A stretch of 64,000 nucleotides of DNA from Acanthosepion lycidas (Eukaryota > Mollusca > Cephalopoda > Sepiida > Sepiidae). This document shows positions 22,791 to 34,124 of the stretch, in pieces. Under the pieces are notes generated by a model, which worked only from the letters and a program-made list of their open reading frames with translations, made no database searches and was not told where the DNA came from. The stretch spans positions 152,594,098 to 152,658,097 of the forward strand of contig OZ010571.1 in the NCBI GenBank assembly GCA_963932145.1. Direction: 5' to 3'. The position numbers and the translations under genes are program-made. Position 1 is the first letter of the stretch; each line of letters begins with the position of its first letter.

Positions 22791-22837
22791 CCTATTGTGA
22801 CGAAGACACAATCAAACACCCTCTGCAAGAGCTAGCT

Positions 22838-22839
<2 letters not shown>

Positions 22840-22874
<35 letters not shown>
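22840..22874. repeat. (AT)n microsatellite
   Basis: About 35 bp of AT next to a foldback element. Confidence 0.95.
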
Positions 22875-22876
<2 letters not shown>

Positions 22877-22901
22877 ATTTTTTATTTATTAATCCGAGTT
22901 G

Positions 22902-23077
22902 TTATTGCTTAAACGTTATTTTTTGTGGATACTCGTATTTGGATAGACGCTCTGTTTATTTGTTAAACATATTTATTTATTTTAATCTACCAGGTTGAAT
23001 AAGCGAACTGTTTAATAAATAAACAGAGCGTCTACTCAAATACGAGTATCCACTAAAAATAACGTTTAAGTAAATAA
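22902..23077. mobile_element. Foldback/MITE-like element with ~68-bp arms
   Basis: The left arm (22902-22969: gcttaaacgttatttttt, gtggatactcgtatttggat, agacgctctgtttatt) and the right arm (23009-23077: aataaacagagcgtctactc, aaatacgagtatccac, aaataacgtttaag) are reverse complements with few mismatches, around a 39-bp spacer. One degraded arm recurs at about 27510-27595. There is no ORF. Confidence 0.8.
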
Positions 23078-23079
23078 TG

Positions 23080-23885
23080 TGTGTGTGTGTTAGTAGGATG
23101 TACAAGCAGACCCTCATTCACTTAGAATTCCATTGGTGACATTTAAGTTCCACTCATGCAGCTTCCCACAAACCGCTGCTTTGTGGAATTGACTCCTAAG
23201 AGGATACTTTCCGGATCACTACAATCTTAATCTGTTCAAATCTCAGCTCAACTGTTATTTGTTCCTCACAGTTCGCTGCAACTCCGAGTTTCATGCATGT
23301 AGAAATTGTCAGGCACAAACTGGAAATAAAAACAAAAAAATTGGACTTGCAGCGAATGGCGTGTAACAAATTTTAGTCCTGTTTTACTTAGAGTTTATTT
23401 TTAACTCTTAGGAGTGAAAACAACATAAAATATTAAAATTTTCTTTTAAACTTTATAGATACTAGAATATCATATATGTGTATAAAACATCAAAACATAA
23501 TATTGATTAGAAATAGTAAAAAATACTTTTCAAAATTGTCATTATTTTTCTATTCGTGAAATGTAAAATTACGACAGAAAGTGTCTTCCATGATTAGTTA
23601 CGGTTAATAAAAAAAACTTTAAAGGCTAAGTGTTGTAAAATATACCTCTGCAAATGCAATGTATGTAAGCAATTCGATGTAAATAGAAGGAATAACATGT
23701 GAGTTTTAATTTTAACAGATCCTCAAATGGGGCTCAGGGCAGGTAATGGGTTAATTAATTACTTCAGTTACATATTTATTGGCATTGTTTAATGATGGAA
23801 GTACTCTTACCATTCCTATGCTTGAGGGCAATCTTCAGATACTTATCTCATGCCGCTTCTAAGTATTTTACTAGACCTGAGATTG
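23080..23885. other. AT-rich DNA, no gene seen
   Basis: No recognised repeat or coding region. Confidence 0.4.
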
Positions 23886-23890
23886 ATGTT

Positions 23891-24334
23891 TTAAAACATA
23901 TTTCGAACTGAATGAGTACACCTGCTTTCCTTTATATCAACATCAGTTTTACTGTGGCGCATGCGATGTTTAGTCAATAGCTTACATAATCTGGAATCAA
24001 TGCGTGCTGTATGACTAGAGCTGCATTTTGTAACGCCAAAGCCATAGGTAGCAACTGGTATTGCCAGCGAATTTATTGTGTCTATTCTATTCGCTGAATT
24101 CAGTTCTGACTGAAGTGCCAAACGCACTCTACGGTAGTATACTTTGTTTTGTATCTTTTCCTTAATTTTTGAGAGATGTGTGCCATTTCCTTCTTGAATA
24201 CCCAAGTGTTCGTGAACTTCTTTTTTTCGAATCTTGATGGAGGTATTGATATCTGACAGTATATTACTAGAATTGAAAAAATTCCCAACTTTGAACGTTG
24301 CCTTGTCAGATTTATTATCCATGCCAAATTTCAT
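23891..24334 (-). pseudogene. LINE reverse-transcriptase C-terminal fragment (R2/RTE-like)
   Basis: A 147-codon open frame is intact. It contains EHLGIQEGNGTHLSKIKEKI, a YYRRVRLALQSELNSANRI-type stretch and LAIPVATYGFG, then KLLTKHRMRHSKTDVDIKES. This order (YLGI, RRVR..L.S.LN..N, IP..TY.FG, KLLT.HR..H.K.DVDR) is typical of the region after the RT domain in R2/Dong-type LINEs. The usual LYLPR..GGRGL motif is broken after DVD by a frameshift or divergence. It is a 5'- and 3'-truncated fragment with no promoter context. Confidence 0.7.
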
Positions 24335-24339
24335 TCCGA

Positions 24340-24400
24340 TTAGTCAGTTACGTGCCATGCGTGATATACGCGTAGGCGATCATGTATCTTTCGATGAAGC
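24340..24400 (-). repeat. SINE-type 3' tail, separate copy
   Basis: On the minus strand: tacatgatcgcctacgcgta, then catggcacgtaactgacta. This is the tail of the SINE family at 15.4 and 18.7 kb, but the sequence upstream of it here is different. It abuts the 5' end of the R2-like fragment. Confidence 0.65.
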
Positions 24401-25490
24401 ATATGATTCTGCACCATGCCACACAAGCAGGGGAACCCAGTCATGTCTGCAAGACAATTTCTGCGATCATATCACCCCTTAAATATGGCCATATAACTCC
24501 CCAGGCAGCAAACCTCCTTGATTATTATGTGTGGGTGCAGTTCAGCGAGAGACAAAAAAAAACAAAAAAAAAAAAACTCCTTGTAATACCAAAGATGAAT
24601 TGAAGGCAAGGATTATGGTAGCATTCACCAACTTAAACAAGGTAACAGGCCAGAAGAATTGCAGGAGATTCCAAAGTCGTCTTGAGGCCATAGTTGAAGT
24701 TAAGGCGATTTTTATTGAATAAATTTACTCTTTCGTATGTCAGGGTTTTTGTTTGTTTGTTTTTGCGTAAATTAGACGACAATTTTGACGACATCGCACC
24801 CTGTATTCTAATAATTTAGTAAAATTTTTAATAAAAAATTATTTTCATATTTATTTCTTTATAAATTGATAAATATTGCATTGCATTTAGTTCTAATTGT
24901 ATTCGTTCTTACAATGTGGAAATATAAAATTATTCATGTAAATAAACAATCAAATAAATAGTGTTTAATATTTTTATTGCAAATTCTCAGGAACAAAAAA
25001 ATGTATAAATTCACTTTCATCATATGTTTAGATTTTATTCTAATTCTTACCTTCACTTTTTAAAACAATACACATTGCCGAGGAGTGAAGGTAGTTAAAA
25101 TAATAGCGGTGTCATGGGAAAAACTGTCATTTTGACAATACGTCTTATTGTGGACACGTTTCTCCATGTTTGCCTACTATTATTATGAATAGGAGGCCAA
25201 AACCAATAATAAAAAAGAAAAAGTTAACACCCAATAATATGAAATATAAACACGGCCAGTGGTGACAGGGTTTGGAAATTAAAAATAAAATCATTCCCAT
25301 CACTATATATACGCATATATAAAAATCTACATACTTGATAAGGGCTTATAGAATAGCCGAAAGCGCTTGGATATATACAACATTTGAACGGTTTTTACAA
25401 TGTCCAGAAAATTGAATAAAAACTTAATGAGAGTTACTTGTCAGTCGTCTTAAATGCAACTTTTATAAAAGAGGGATTAATGAATACACA
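24400..25490. other. No gene seen
   Basis: The overlapping short frames at 24382-24722 have no recognisable motif. The rest is AT-rich. A hairpin-like gggcttatagaatagccgaa lies at about 25340-25360. Confidence 0.35.
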
Positions 25491-25492
25491 AT

Positions 25493-25525
<33 letters not shown>

Positions 25526-25535
25526 TGTCTAAATA

Positions 25536-25581
<46 letters not shown>

Positions 25582-25623
25582 CTAAATATGCATATATATA
25601 TATATATATATATTGTCTAAATA

Positions 25624-25686
<63 letters not shown>
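25493..25686. repeat. Composite (TA)n array with ttgtctaaatatgc spacers, then (GA)n
   Basis: TA runs are separated by three copies of ttgtctaaatatgc (about 25527, 25579, 25614), a higher-order pattern. The block ends in (GA)n at about 25664-25686. Confidence 0.95.
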
Positions 25687-26062
25687 GGAGAGCGAGAGAG
25701 AAAGGTATGAAAACAACTGCTGCAAATATACTTACAAATAATTAATTTTTGCTTAGCGATAACATTTTTAATTAGTTATTGATTACTTGTAAGATTGCTT
25801 CCCCCCTTTACGTCTTAAATTACTCGATAGACAAACTGTAGACGCGCGTGCGCGCACGTACACCCGCATACACATACACGAACACTTAACCTATCTATAA
25901 TATTTTTCCTGGTGACAATAAAAAATTATCGCTGGAGTTGGTAGATAATCTAACTTGGATTGATTTATGTAAATTACTAAGAATTTTATGTTTGGTGATT
26001 TGATTCTCTACTGGCGTATTTATAGTTATATAGATATTTGGTATATGGTTTGTAAAAAACAT

Positions 26063-27020
26063 TATTCAAGTCCAAAGGTCACACCGAGAAAGTTGATCAC
26101 TTTAACGTTGGTAATAGTGGCAATATTTAGTTCGTGATCTTTGAAAAATTTTATCAGTTCCTTTCCCAATTGGTCTATATTTCTTAGACTCATTCTACTT
26201 AGGACAATTACACCGTCATCTCTATAGAGTCAGTTGTCATTAATGTCGAAAATAAATCTTAGTCGCCACAATAAGAAGATTCTAACTAATTAACATGCCT
26301 CTGATAAATCATATGCACCCATAGCAATATTAAAGTTTGGGTTAGTTCTTTTGGTCCACTGATAACCCTTATGGTATAGTATAGGTTTCTGTGTCTGCTT
26401 CATGATATTTATTTCGCAATCATTAATCGGACAGTAATTTTTTGGTAAATTTATATTAGATATTAACATATTCTCGCTAATGGACGAGTAAAAGACACAC
26501 ATATCGAATAAATGTACATTAATTTTTCAATTTTATATTAGTAAACCATTCTATGGTTTCTGTTGTTTTATGCCACTGGTTAATTCCTAGAATATTTTCG
26601 TGTTTTTGCATGCTGTTTCAAGTATTTTTTTCCTGATTTTACCGATATTATTTTTAGTTGGGTTGAGTAATCGGTATTGAGGATTGTTTAAGAAATTTGC
26701 TTTGTGGTCTTTAACTGGGATAAATGTTAGATTTTTGTGGAATTTGTAATTTCTCTCCTCAATTTTGATTCCAGTGTCTATTTTCTTGGTTTCACTTTTG
26801 ATGTTATTTTCCCAGTTGCTGGCTGCCTATTTATAAAACTTATTAACTTCTTTCTTAATAGATTTATGGTGCATATCCGCATCAATTTTGTAAATAGTTA
26901 ACTGTTTTATCTACTTTAATAATTATTTTATCTGATTTTTTTTTTTTATCATAGAAACGTCCTTCAGCATTTTTGCCATAGATCATTGGGAGTTTTAGCG
27001 AATTTAATTTTTTGCTATTA
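26063..27020 (-). pseudogene. Penelope-like or unclassified reverse transcriptase remnant
   Basis: Minus-strand translation across shifted frames gives, 5' to 3', NWENNIKSETKKIDTGIKIE (about 26795-26815 region), FIPVKDHKANFLNNPQYR (about 26680-26735), CVFYSSISENMLISNI (26450-26500), GAYDLSEAC (26290-26320) and YRDDGVIVL (about 26203-26229). The last carries the RT catalytic Asp pair and is followed by KFFKDHELNIATITNVKVIN. It is broken by stops and frameshifts. It belongs to a family of invertebrate RT-containing repeats; assignment to Penelope-like elements is from memory of the family and uncertain. Confidence 0.65.
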
Positions 27021-27051
27021 CTAAGAATATCGGTGAGGGAAAATATGTATA

Positions 27052-27058
<7 letters not shown>

Positions 27059-27137
<79 letters not shown>
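27059..27137. repeat. (TA)n microsatellite
   Basis: About 79 bp of uninterrupted TA. Confidence 0.98.
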
Positions 27138-27139
<2 letters not shown>

Positions 27140-27355
27140 CCGGTGTCCTTATTGATATTTTTTTTATTTTTACAAAACAGTGGTCAATGTAAATTTACAG
27201 AGCAAAAATATTATAAATTAACTAATTTAAAATAGGGTTTCTTCGCTACACAGTAATAACCACGTTTCAAAAACTGAAGCTAAAACTTCAAATTTAATTA
27301 TATAATTAAATTAAAAGCATTAGTCCTGTTTCATCTTCAAGCGAATTTTGATTGT

Positions 27356-27357
<2 letters not shown>

Positions 27358-27387
<30 letters not shown>
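27358..27387. repeat. (AT)n microsatellite
   Basis: About 30 bp of AT. Confidence 0.95.
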
Positions 27388-27389
<2 letters not shown>

Positions 27390-28158
27390 AAGAATTAATG
27401 AATGTATTTTTAAAACCGGAATAGATTTCCCTACAAAGGGGGGCGCAGGTTACATTCACTCCGGTATCTTTCTCTACTAAGATTTCCTCGAATGCGCAGG
27501 TGGATAGCGTAATACACGCTGTTTAATACATAAAAATGGGGCGTCTATTTCAAATATGGAGTATCCTTTATAATAACGTTCGAAGTAATATACATATATT
27601 ACTAAGCTTATTAAGCATTAAGGCCAAATAAAACAATTGTGCAATCATTTCTAAGTCTTTTCTCTTAATTCGTACGCCGATCACAAGGGCCATTGACCAA
27701 TTCGATTCTTGTTCGGTATTGATAAACGCAACTAAGACTACTTAAAAGGAAAGAATGGAGTAAAGATTTCGTATAAATCCACTTTAAATATTTTATGCTA
27801 TTCTGTATGATCTCACTTTCTCTTCTCATCGATGTGGGAACAAATGGTGTCTGATGTCTAAATTCCGTTCACCAGTACAGAAAAAATGTCTCTAAGAATC
27901 AAAATGAAAACAAAATTGTCACTCAACTTCGAGAGGGACATTCCGAAATCTTAAACGTGTTAAACAGTGGATTAACGGAATTACTCACTCACACCGAGGT
28001 ACTGAATAAAAATGTATGACCCCCTGCTCAGATAACGTCAGATTATACAAGTTCTAGTAATCATATTAAACTGATTAGATTGCAACAAACAATCACATTC
28101 AAATTATCTTACGTCTGTCATTTTTTTTAAGAAATCGATCAAGGCTTATAGTTGTCTT
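27388..28158. other. Unassigned DNA before the BEL element
   Basis: It contains one degraded arm of the foldback element (about 27510-27595: acgctgtttaatacataaa, ggcgtctatttcaaatat). No gene seen. Confidence 0.5.
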
Positions 28159-28162
28159 ACAT

Positions 28163-29213
28163 TGTCAGAAATATAATTTCTGTGTCTATCTTTCTATCTC
28201 TCTTACTTTCCTTCCCCCTCTCCTTTTTTCCCCTGTGTGCAGTGTAAGAACTGCTATTGCTGTGTCACGTGGCGAAATCGTGTCTAACGATTGGTCGTAC
28301 GTGATTTTCCCGCTTGTTTTTGACTAGATTAGAGGAATCTAGTCAGTAGTAGCAGCAGAAAAAGGGCGTCGCAGTGTGGAGACGAGAAGTCGTCTTGTCT
28401 CGCGACGAAAAGGAAGCCAGCTTGAAGATAACCTGTTGTTGCTCTGACAAGGAAAACAGTCATAAAAAAACAGTCAAGAATATTTGTCTAAGAGAATTGA
28501 AGATAAAGAACAAGTGTGTGTTCGCCGTGTGGAAAAAGCTTATTCTCTAGACAAGTGAAGTCAAGTCTGTTCAAGTAATCAAGTGGATTATTGTTCAGCA
28601 ACCAAAGAACCAAAGTCAGTAAAGACTTATCTAAAAAAATCAGTTAAAGAAATTATTGTAAAGAGAATATACAATAGAAGGAAGTCTTCTTTCGACAATC
28701 GGGTCGAAGAGAGAAAAAAGTCAAAATTAAGCGATTGAAAATCTACCTTCCTTCGAGGAGCAATTTTATTCTCTTGGCTGACATAGCAACTCAAAAAATA
28801 TCTAAAACTTTTTTTCCCAGCTACTTAAAAAAAAACATTAAATCTATTTTTTTGAACAGTAAGTCAAATTTCCCCTTCTTTCTGCTATCTCTCTACCTCT
28901 TTCACTCTCTCTGAACTGTTATTGGAGTCCTTTTTAAGGGCTCGCCAAAGGGACGTTTTTGGCAGTTATTTTCAAGTTGTACCAGTGAACTTTAACATCA
29001 AACTATTTTATTTTTTTTCTTTTCCCTCAATAAATTTTATAGCTATTTCAAGTGGTCTTTCCTTCTTCTTTATCTCGCTTGTTATGGTTGTATATTCTTG
29101 GTTTCAGGTCTCTGTTAACTGTGTTACGCGGGATTCCTGTCATTGGACGTAATGACAAAGTTTCCCAACCTTTTTTTCGCCGAGTTTGGCTGTTACTAAG
29201 CTAAATTTCGACA
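28163..29213 (+). repeat. 5' LTR of BEL/Pao element
   Basis: 1051 bp, from TGTCAGAA to TTTCGACA, with close alignment to 35070-36144. It would provide promoter and polyadenylation signals; ccctcaataaatttta (about 29025-29040) holds an AATAAA-type signal. The open frame at 28922-29152 inside the LTR is not a gene. Confidence 0.95.
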
Positions 29214-29666
29214 TTCTGCCAAAAAGTTACGAACGCTGCTAGGTGTCTATATGAACTAGTAGTATTCTAACCTAATGGTTTTCTGCTCCTATCTTACTAA
29301 GATTTGGGGGTGAAGCCATTTCTGTCAGTCAACAGGCTTGGGGTTGTTCTATAGAGCGATTCTTTAATTGGACGAAATTAAAAGATATCGTTTTTGCTCA
29401 AGCTTGAAATAACTCTTAATCTCTATGTTCACTTGACTGTAACTGCCGTCCCTTTTTAAGTCTATGTCTCTTCCTTTTTTGTGTTGCAAAAGTTTCTTGT
29501 TGAAAGTTTAGTTGGCGGGCTTTTGTAAGCCGCCATCTTATCTTGTATAGATCCATGTATTAGGCGGGTGTTTTGGGCGCCAAGAAATAAGTGACGTCAT
29601 TGTCTGTTGTATCCCCCTCTCTTTGTCATAAGTAGTGAAAGGTTAGGTGGGGAGGAACCAATTAAA
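29214..29666 (+). other. BEL/Pao 5' leader
   Basis: Untranslated stretch between the LTR and the first Gag Met codon (29667). It should hold the primer-binding site, but I see no convincing tRNA 3'-end complement next to the LTR. Confidence 0.6.
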
Positions 29667-29948
29667 ATGGCTGTGCCGGCAGCTGAAATTTTGTTGAAAA
29701 AGTTAAAGTATACAAGAAATAAAATACTAGTGGTGTTTGAGGCTCTGGAGTCCTCAGAGGTAATAGAAGACACTAAATATTCCTTATACAAGGGTCAGAT
29801 AAATGATTATCTAGCATCTATGGCTCTTTTGGAAGAGCAGATAGTTGATGCTTATTTGTCTGAAGGTGTTGACGAGGATACAGTCGAAACCTTTATCAAG
29901 GATAGTGCGTTGTTCAGAATACAAGCTTTAGAAAAGTTATCTAAGTAA
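29667..29948 (+). pseudogene. gag: BEL/Pao Gag, N-terminal part
   Basis: The Met at 29667 starts MAVPAAEILLKKLKYTR, an N-terminal helix of the kind seen in BEL Gag proteins. The frame stops at TAA 29946-29948, and the next segment continues in the same frame without a shift, so one stop codon separates the N-terminal part from the rest of Gag. An upstream in-frame extension to 29607 exists but lies in leader-like sequence; 29667 is preferred because it precedes the conserved helix. Confidence 0.8.
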
Positions 29949-31712
29949 AGTCCTAATAAGGTTAAGGACAGTGATCATAGTTTGAAAACTAGTGGAATAA
30001 TCAAGGGTGTAGATTTAAGCCCCAAAATAGAATGTCCTAAATTTAATGACAAGGATTTAGAGACAGACATGTTAGCCTTTTTGAACTTCCACAGAGAATT
30101 TTTGAATTGTGTTTCCAATCTAGATAGCGATACGCTGAGATTGGTAGTTCTGAAGAATCATCTCACTGGTTATGCTTTTCAGGTAATAAAACATTTATCA
30201 GTGTCTGATGAAAATTATGGAGGAGCATTGGAAATGCTTTCCAATGAATTTTTGGACGAGAACTGTATTGTAGACTCGATTTTCTCTTCCTTGTTAAATG
30301 TGGACCGTCTGTGTAATAATACGGTTGTGAAGAAATTCCTGATTGATGTGAAGACTCAGGTGTATGAGTTGAAAAACTCATTCGGACTAAATTTTCTGGA
30401 GAGTGGTACTCCTGGAAATCGCTTGTTAAGTCATATCATATTCAGCAAATTGCCTGTCTCGTTTAGGTCGGAATTAGTACATAAGGTGAATAACAATTAT
30501 CCTTCGTTAGAACAAATCCTAGAGAATAGTACAGATATCTTTAGAACTTTAGAATTTTGCAGATATGATTTAAGAAATCGTAAGGTGGATTTTTCTAGAA
30601 GAAAGCCCAAATTCAAGCCTTTCTTACTCGAGAAAAGACCCTCCACTTTGGATAATTTCCATGTAAAAGCTTCCAAGGTTAAATACAAATGTTGTTTTTG
30701 TAAAAGCAATGATCACTCGGCTCGAGTGTGTAAATCTTATCCTACTCACGAGGACAAGTTAAAAAGATGTAGCGAGTTGAAAATTTGTGCTAGGTGCACT
30801 AGTTTTCTTCATATCGAAAATATATGTCCTTTTAATGGAAAAGAATCTGTCTTATGTTGGTCTTGCAATAGACCTGGACATTTTAGTATTATGTGCCCTA
30901 CAGCTGTTAAGCCTGTAGTTGCTTCGAACGCATGTTGGCTGACCAGCAGTGCGTCCTTGCTACCAGTAGTTAACATTTCTGTAAATCTGGGTGGCGAAAA
31001 TGATACATTTAATTGTCTGTTGGATACGGGTAGTGAGAGATCCTACTTATGCAAGGAATTTGCGAATAAGTATGCTGACAAGTTCTCTCCCTTGAATAGT
31101 CGCAAGTTTCTCATTAAAACATTCTTAGGTAATCAAGTGACAAATTTAAAGGAGGTTAGCTTCCGTGTGAATTTTCATGATGAATTAAGGCCTGTTTCTT
31201 TTTTGATTGATGAACATTTAGACCTGTCCTTTAAGATGGAAGGACTGGGTGATGTAATTTCTGATTTAAAGAAGAATAATGTGAAGTTGGCTGCTGATTT
31301 CTCGGAGATGAGAAATGATGTACTCAGAGTCCATGGTCTAGTAGGAATAGATGTTATAAAGTTTTTGGGACCCCTACAGCTCTCTAATTTTAGAAACGGT
31401 TTTGCATTTGAGTCGTCCCATGGAATGATTTTATTTGGAGACGTTGCCAATTTCAAACCCTGTAGTTCTGTGCAGGTACATTCTGGTATGAATTACAATC
31501 GGGTTATCGGAGAATTCTCTTCGTGCAATGTCACACATGTTTATTTTGTTTTAGACCCTAAATCGAAATATTTAGACCCATGGAATAGTTTTGATGAAGC
31601 TACAGTTGATAGAAGTATTGAACAAATGTTTCATCTGGAATCTTTGGGAATAGTTGATGAAACCTGTAGTGATTATGATAGGGTGAAAAAAATTGATTTC
31701 GTTCTTCTATAG
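29949..31712 (+). pseudogene. gag-pro: BEL/Pao Gag with CCHC knuckles and aspartic protease
   Basis: Same frame as the preceding segment, so it is the body of Gag after a premature stop. Counting from codon 29982 there is a Gag core (DUF1759-like, about residues 10-200), three CCHC zinc knuckles (C237-C240-H245-C250, C269-C272-H277-C282, C292-C295-H300-C305) and an aspartic protease domain with the catalytic DTG at 348-350 (FNCLLDTGSERSYL). The knuckles bind RNA during packaging; the protease would process the polyprotein. The frame ends at TAG 31710-31712 after DRVKKIDFVLL, where the true frame shifts. Confidence 0.9.
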
Positions 31713-31842
31713 AATATAGAGACAACTGTTATTATGTGGGTTTATCTTGGGATTTAGGTAAGCTGAATAAGGTGCCATCTAATCATAATGTATCCTTGGC
31801 TGTTTTAGATAAGGTGGTAAATAAATTATCTGACAGGGTTTG
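31713..31842 (+). pseudogene. pol: BEL/Pao Pol, linker to RT in a shifted frame
   Basis: From about 31718 the coding continues in the third frame as RDNCYYVGLSWDLGKLNKVP, matching the region upstream of RT in BEL Pol (substrate-like Y.VGLPW motif). It returns to another frame at about 31838-31842, where GGTTTGTAC looks like a one-base change. There are thus two frameshifts within 150 bp. Confidence 0.75.
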
Positions 31843-32472
31843 TACGCTGATTATTGTAAGGTATTTCTCGATCAGGAGGACGAGGGTATAATAGAGAGAA
31901 TACATGTACCTCCTTCGGAATTTGCCAAGTATACTTGGGTACCACATCGTCCGGTCTATAAAAGTGAATTGCAGTGCACAACAAAAATAAGGCTTGTGTT
32001 TAATTGCTCACTGAGAACAGGTGGGAGGCCCTCTCTTAATGATTGTGCTTATTCGGGTGTAAATTTGTACACCGACATGTTAGAACTTTTGTTTAAATTC
32101 AGGACGAACAATTTTATTCTTTTGGCTGACATTAGGAAAGCTTTTCTAATGATCAAGTTAAAAAATGAATTTGATAAGAACAGATTCTGCTTCTTTTTAA
32201 AATTGGAAGATAAGTTGGTATGTTTCAGATACAACACACTAATTTTTGGGGTCGTTTCAAGCCCCTTTATCTTGAGCTATATTGTAAGGTATCACGTAGA
32301 GAAACATGCCAATGGTCTGTGTAGAGACATGTTATTAAATAATTTCTATGTCGATAATCTGGTTAAAACGCGCCAATCCCCCGCTGACTTATTACAATTG
32401 TATATCGAAGCTGTTGCTACCATGAAAAAGGGCGGCTTCGAGTTGAAACTTGTTCAATCAATAGTGATTTAG
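31840..32472 (+). pseudogene. pol: BEL/Pao reverse transcriptase domain, catalytic YVDD changed to YVDN
   Basis: The 210-codon frame covers the RT fingers and palm. It contains RLVFNCSLRTGGRPSLND, motif A LLADIRKAF (Asp 97), FGVVSSPFIL (residues 136-144) and the active-site box FYVDNLV. The usual YVDD reads Tyr170-Val171-Asp172-Asn173 (codons 32347-32358; the second Asp codon GAT is AAT). Loss of that Asp would be expected to abolish polymerase activity. The frame ends at TAG 32470-32472. Coding continues in another frame from about 32451, so a shift lies near 32445-32453. Confidence 0.9.
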
Positions 32473-32972
32473 TGTCTAGTCGTATACAGTTAGACAACAA
32501 TTTCTCCTCCCATGGGGTGTCCTATGAGAAGGTCTTGGGTTATTGGTATAATCCTGAGTTAGACGAAATTAAAGTGACTAACGGTAGTGTTGAAAAAGTG
32601 GTCTCAACTAAAAGAGATATGTTGTCAGTCAACTCCTCTATATTTGATCCCTTGGGTCTTGTGCTACCTATAACTATCAAGGGAAAGATTATTTTAAGTC
32701 AAGTATGGAAGTTGGGTGTCGCCTGGGACCAGGTAATTCCTAGCGATATTTTATCTTTATGGAATAAGTTTCAAAAGAACCTCGTGAACATTGAAGACAT
32801 CAGTTTTAGTAGGTGTTCGGTTCAAACTGATTCTTCTGTTATTTTGATAATGTTCTGTGACGCTTCGAATCAAGCGTACGGAGGTGTAGAGTATATGTAC
32901 CAGCAGGGTAATGCTAAGTTATTTTTTGCGAAAGAACTCTGCCTACTTTGGAGTAATTATCTGTTTATCTAA
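32451..32972 (+). pseudogene. pol: BEL/Pao RT thumb/connection and start of RNase H
   Basis: SSRIQLDNNFSSHGVSYEKV, then VLGYWYNPELDEIKV, the WxxxxD-type connection motif of BEL Pol, then SSIFDPLGLVLPITIKGKII (the FDPLGL motif is diagnostic for BEL/Pao). RNase H starts with LIMFCDASNQAYG (catalytic Asp at about 32850). After LFFAK (about 32930) the frame shifts. The true frame reads TLPTLE, then TAA at 32954-32956, then LSVYL, matching the conserved PRLEL..A region of this domain. Confidence 0.85.
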
Positions 32973-33002
32973 TAAATTAAACATGTAACTGTTCTAACAA
33001 AG

Positions 33003-34124
33003 ATGTTTCCTGCAATGTTTAAAGAAATTATAATAGCCGTAGACGCACAGGTGGTGTTGTCATGGTTGTTATCGGAAACAATTAACACCAAATGTCAGTT
33101 CACAAGAAATCGACTAAAAGATATAAAGTCTATGGTGAGTGAGCTAAGTAATAATGGTTATGTTATAAGATTTAAGTATGTGAGTACTGGTGAAAACCCA
33201 GCAGATTTTGTAACTAGAGGTGTTTCCTTGAGCAAGTTTATAAAGGAAATGGATTTTTGGTTAAAAGGTCCTGTCTGGTTGCAGAAGGATTATTTGATAT
33301 GGCCTGAATATAATTTGGATTGTCTTAGTGCAAAGTGTCGAGTATTAATGACTGCTTACTCTAGCTGTGAAATAGAATCTAATTCTTCAGCTATAATAAG
33401 ATTCTCCGCTCTACAGAAATTAATTGGTACACTCTCGCTAGTTTTTAAGTTCATTGCCAAGTTAAAGGGAGATAATGATTATGTTGATCATCTCGTGAAA
33501 TCTAAATTATATTTGATTAAAATAGTTCAGAGTCAGTTCTTCATTGAAGAGAAAAATTTCCTAGAACACAAAGATGAGAATAAAGTTCCTCAGTTAGTAA
33601 ATAAGTTCAATTTGTTTTTGGATGACAACGGTATAATACGCTGTCGTGGTCGAACTGATAATTCTGAATATTTTTCTGATGATGTAGTACATCCTATACT
33701 GCTACCTAAAACTTGTCACGTTACGAGTTTGTTTATCATGGATTGTCATGTTAAGTGTAAACACTTGGGCATTGCTGCCACACTTGATAGGTTACGTAAT
33801 ACTGGATTTTGGGTACCTAAGGCTAGACAGGCAGTTAAGACTGTCCTTGCTAGTTGTGTCATTTGTAAAATGTACAATTCATTGTCTTTTAGATATCCTA
33901 AGGTCACTAACCTACCTAAACATAGAGTGAATCTTGTTAGACCTTTCTTATATACAGGTATTGATTTTAGAGGGCACCTGTGGGTTGTTGATGGTAGTGT
34001 AGTTAAGAAAATGTATATTTTAATTTTTACTTGCTTTAATGTGAGAGCAATACATCTAGAACTATTGCCTGATATGTCTACTCACGCTGTTGTGTTAGCT
34101 TTCTTTAGATTCTTTAATCAGTGA
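33003..34124 (+). pseudogene. pol: BEL/Pao RNase H end and integrase N-terminal part
   Basis: It starts inside RNase H (IIIAVDAQVVLSWLLS; catalytic-region Asp 14). ENPADFVTRGVS and FWLKGPVWLQ (residues 64-94) mark the RNase H end typical of BEL. The integrase zinc site is His249, His254, Cys285, Cys288 (CHVKCKH, CVIC). The first catalytic Asp is 321 in GIDFRG. The frame stops at TGA 34122-34124; the next segment continues in the same frame. Confidence 0.9.
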
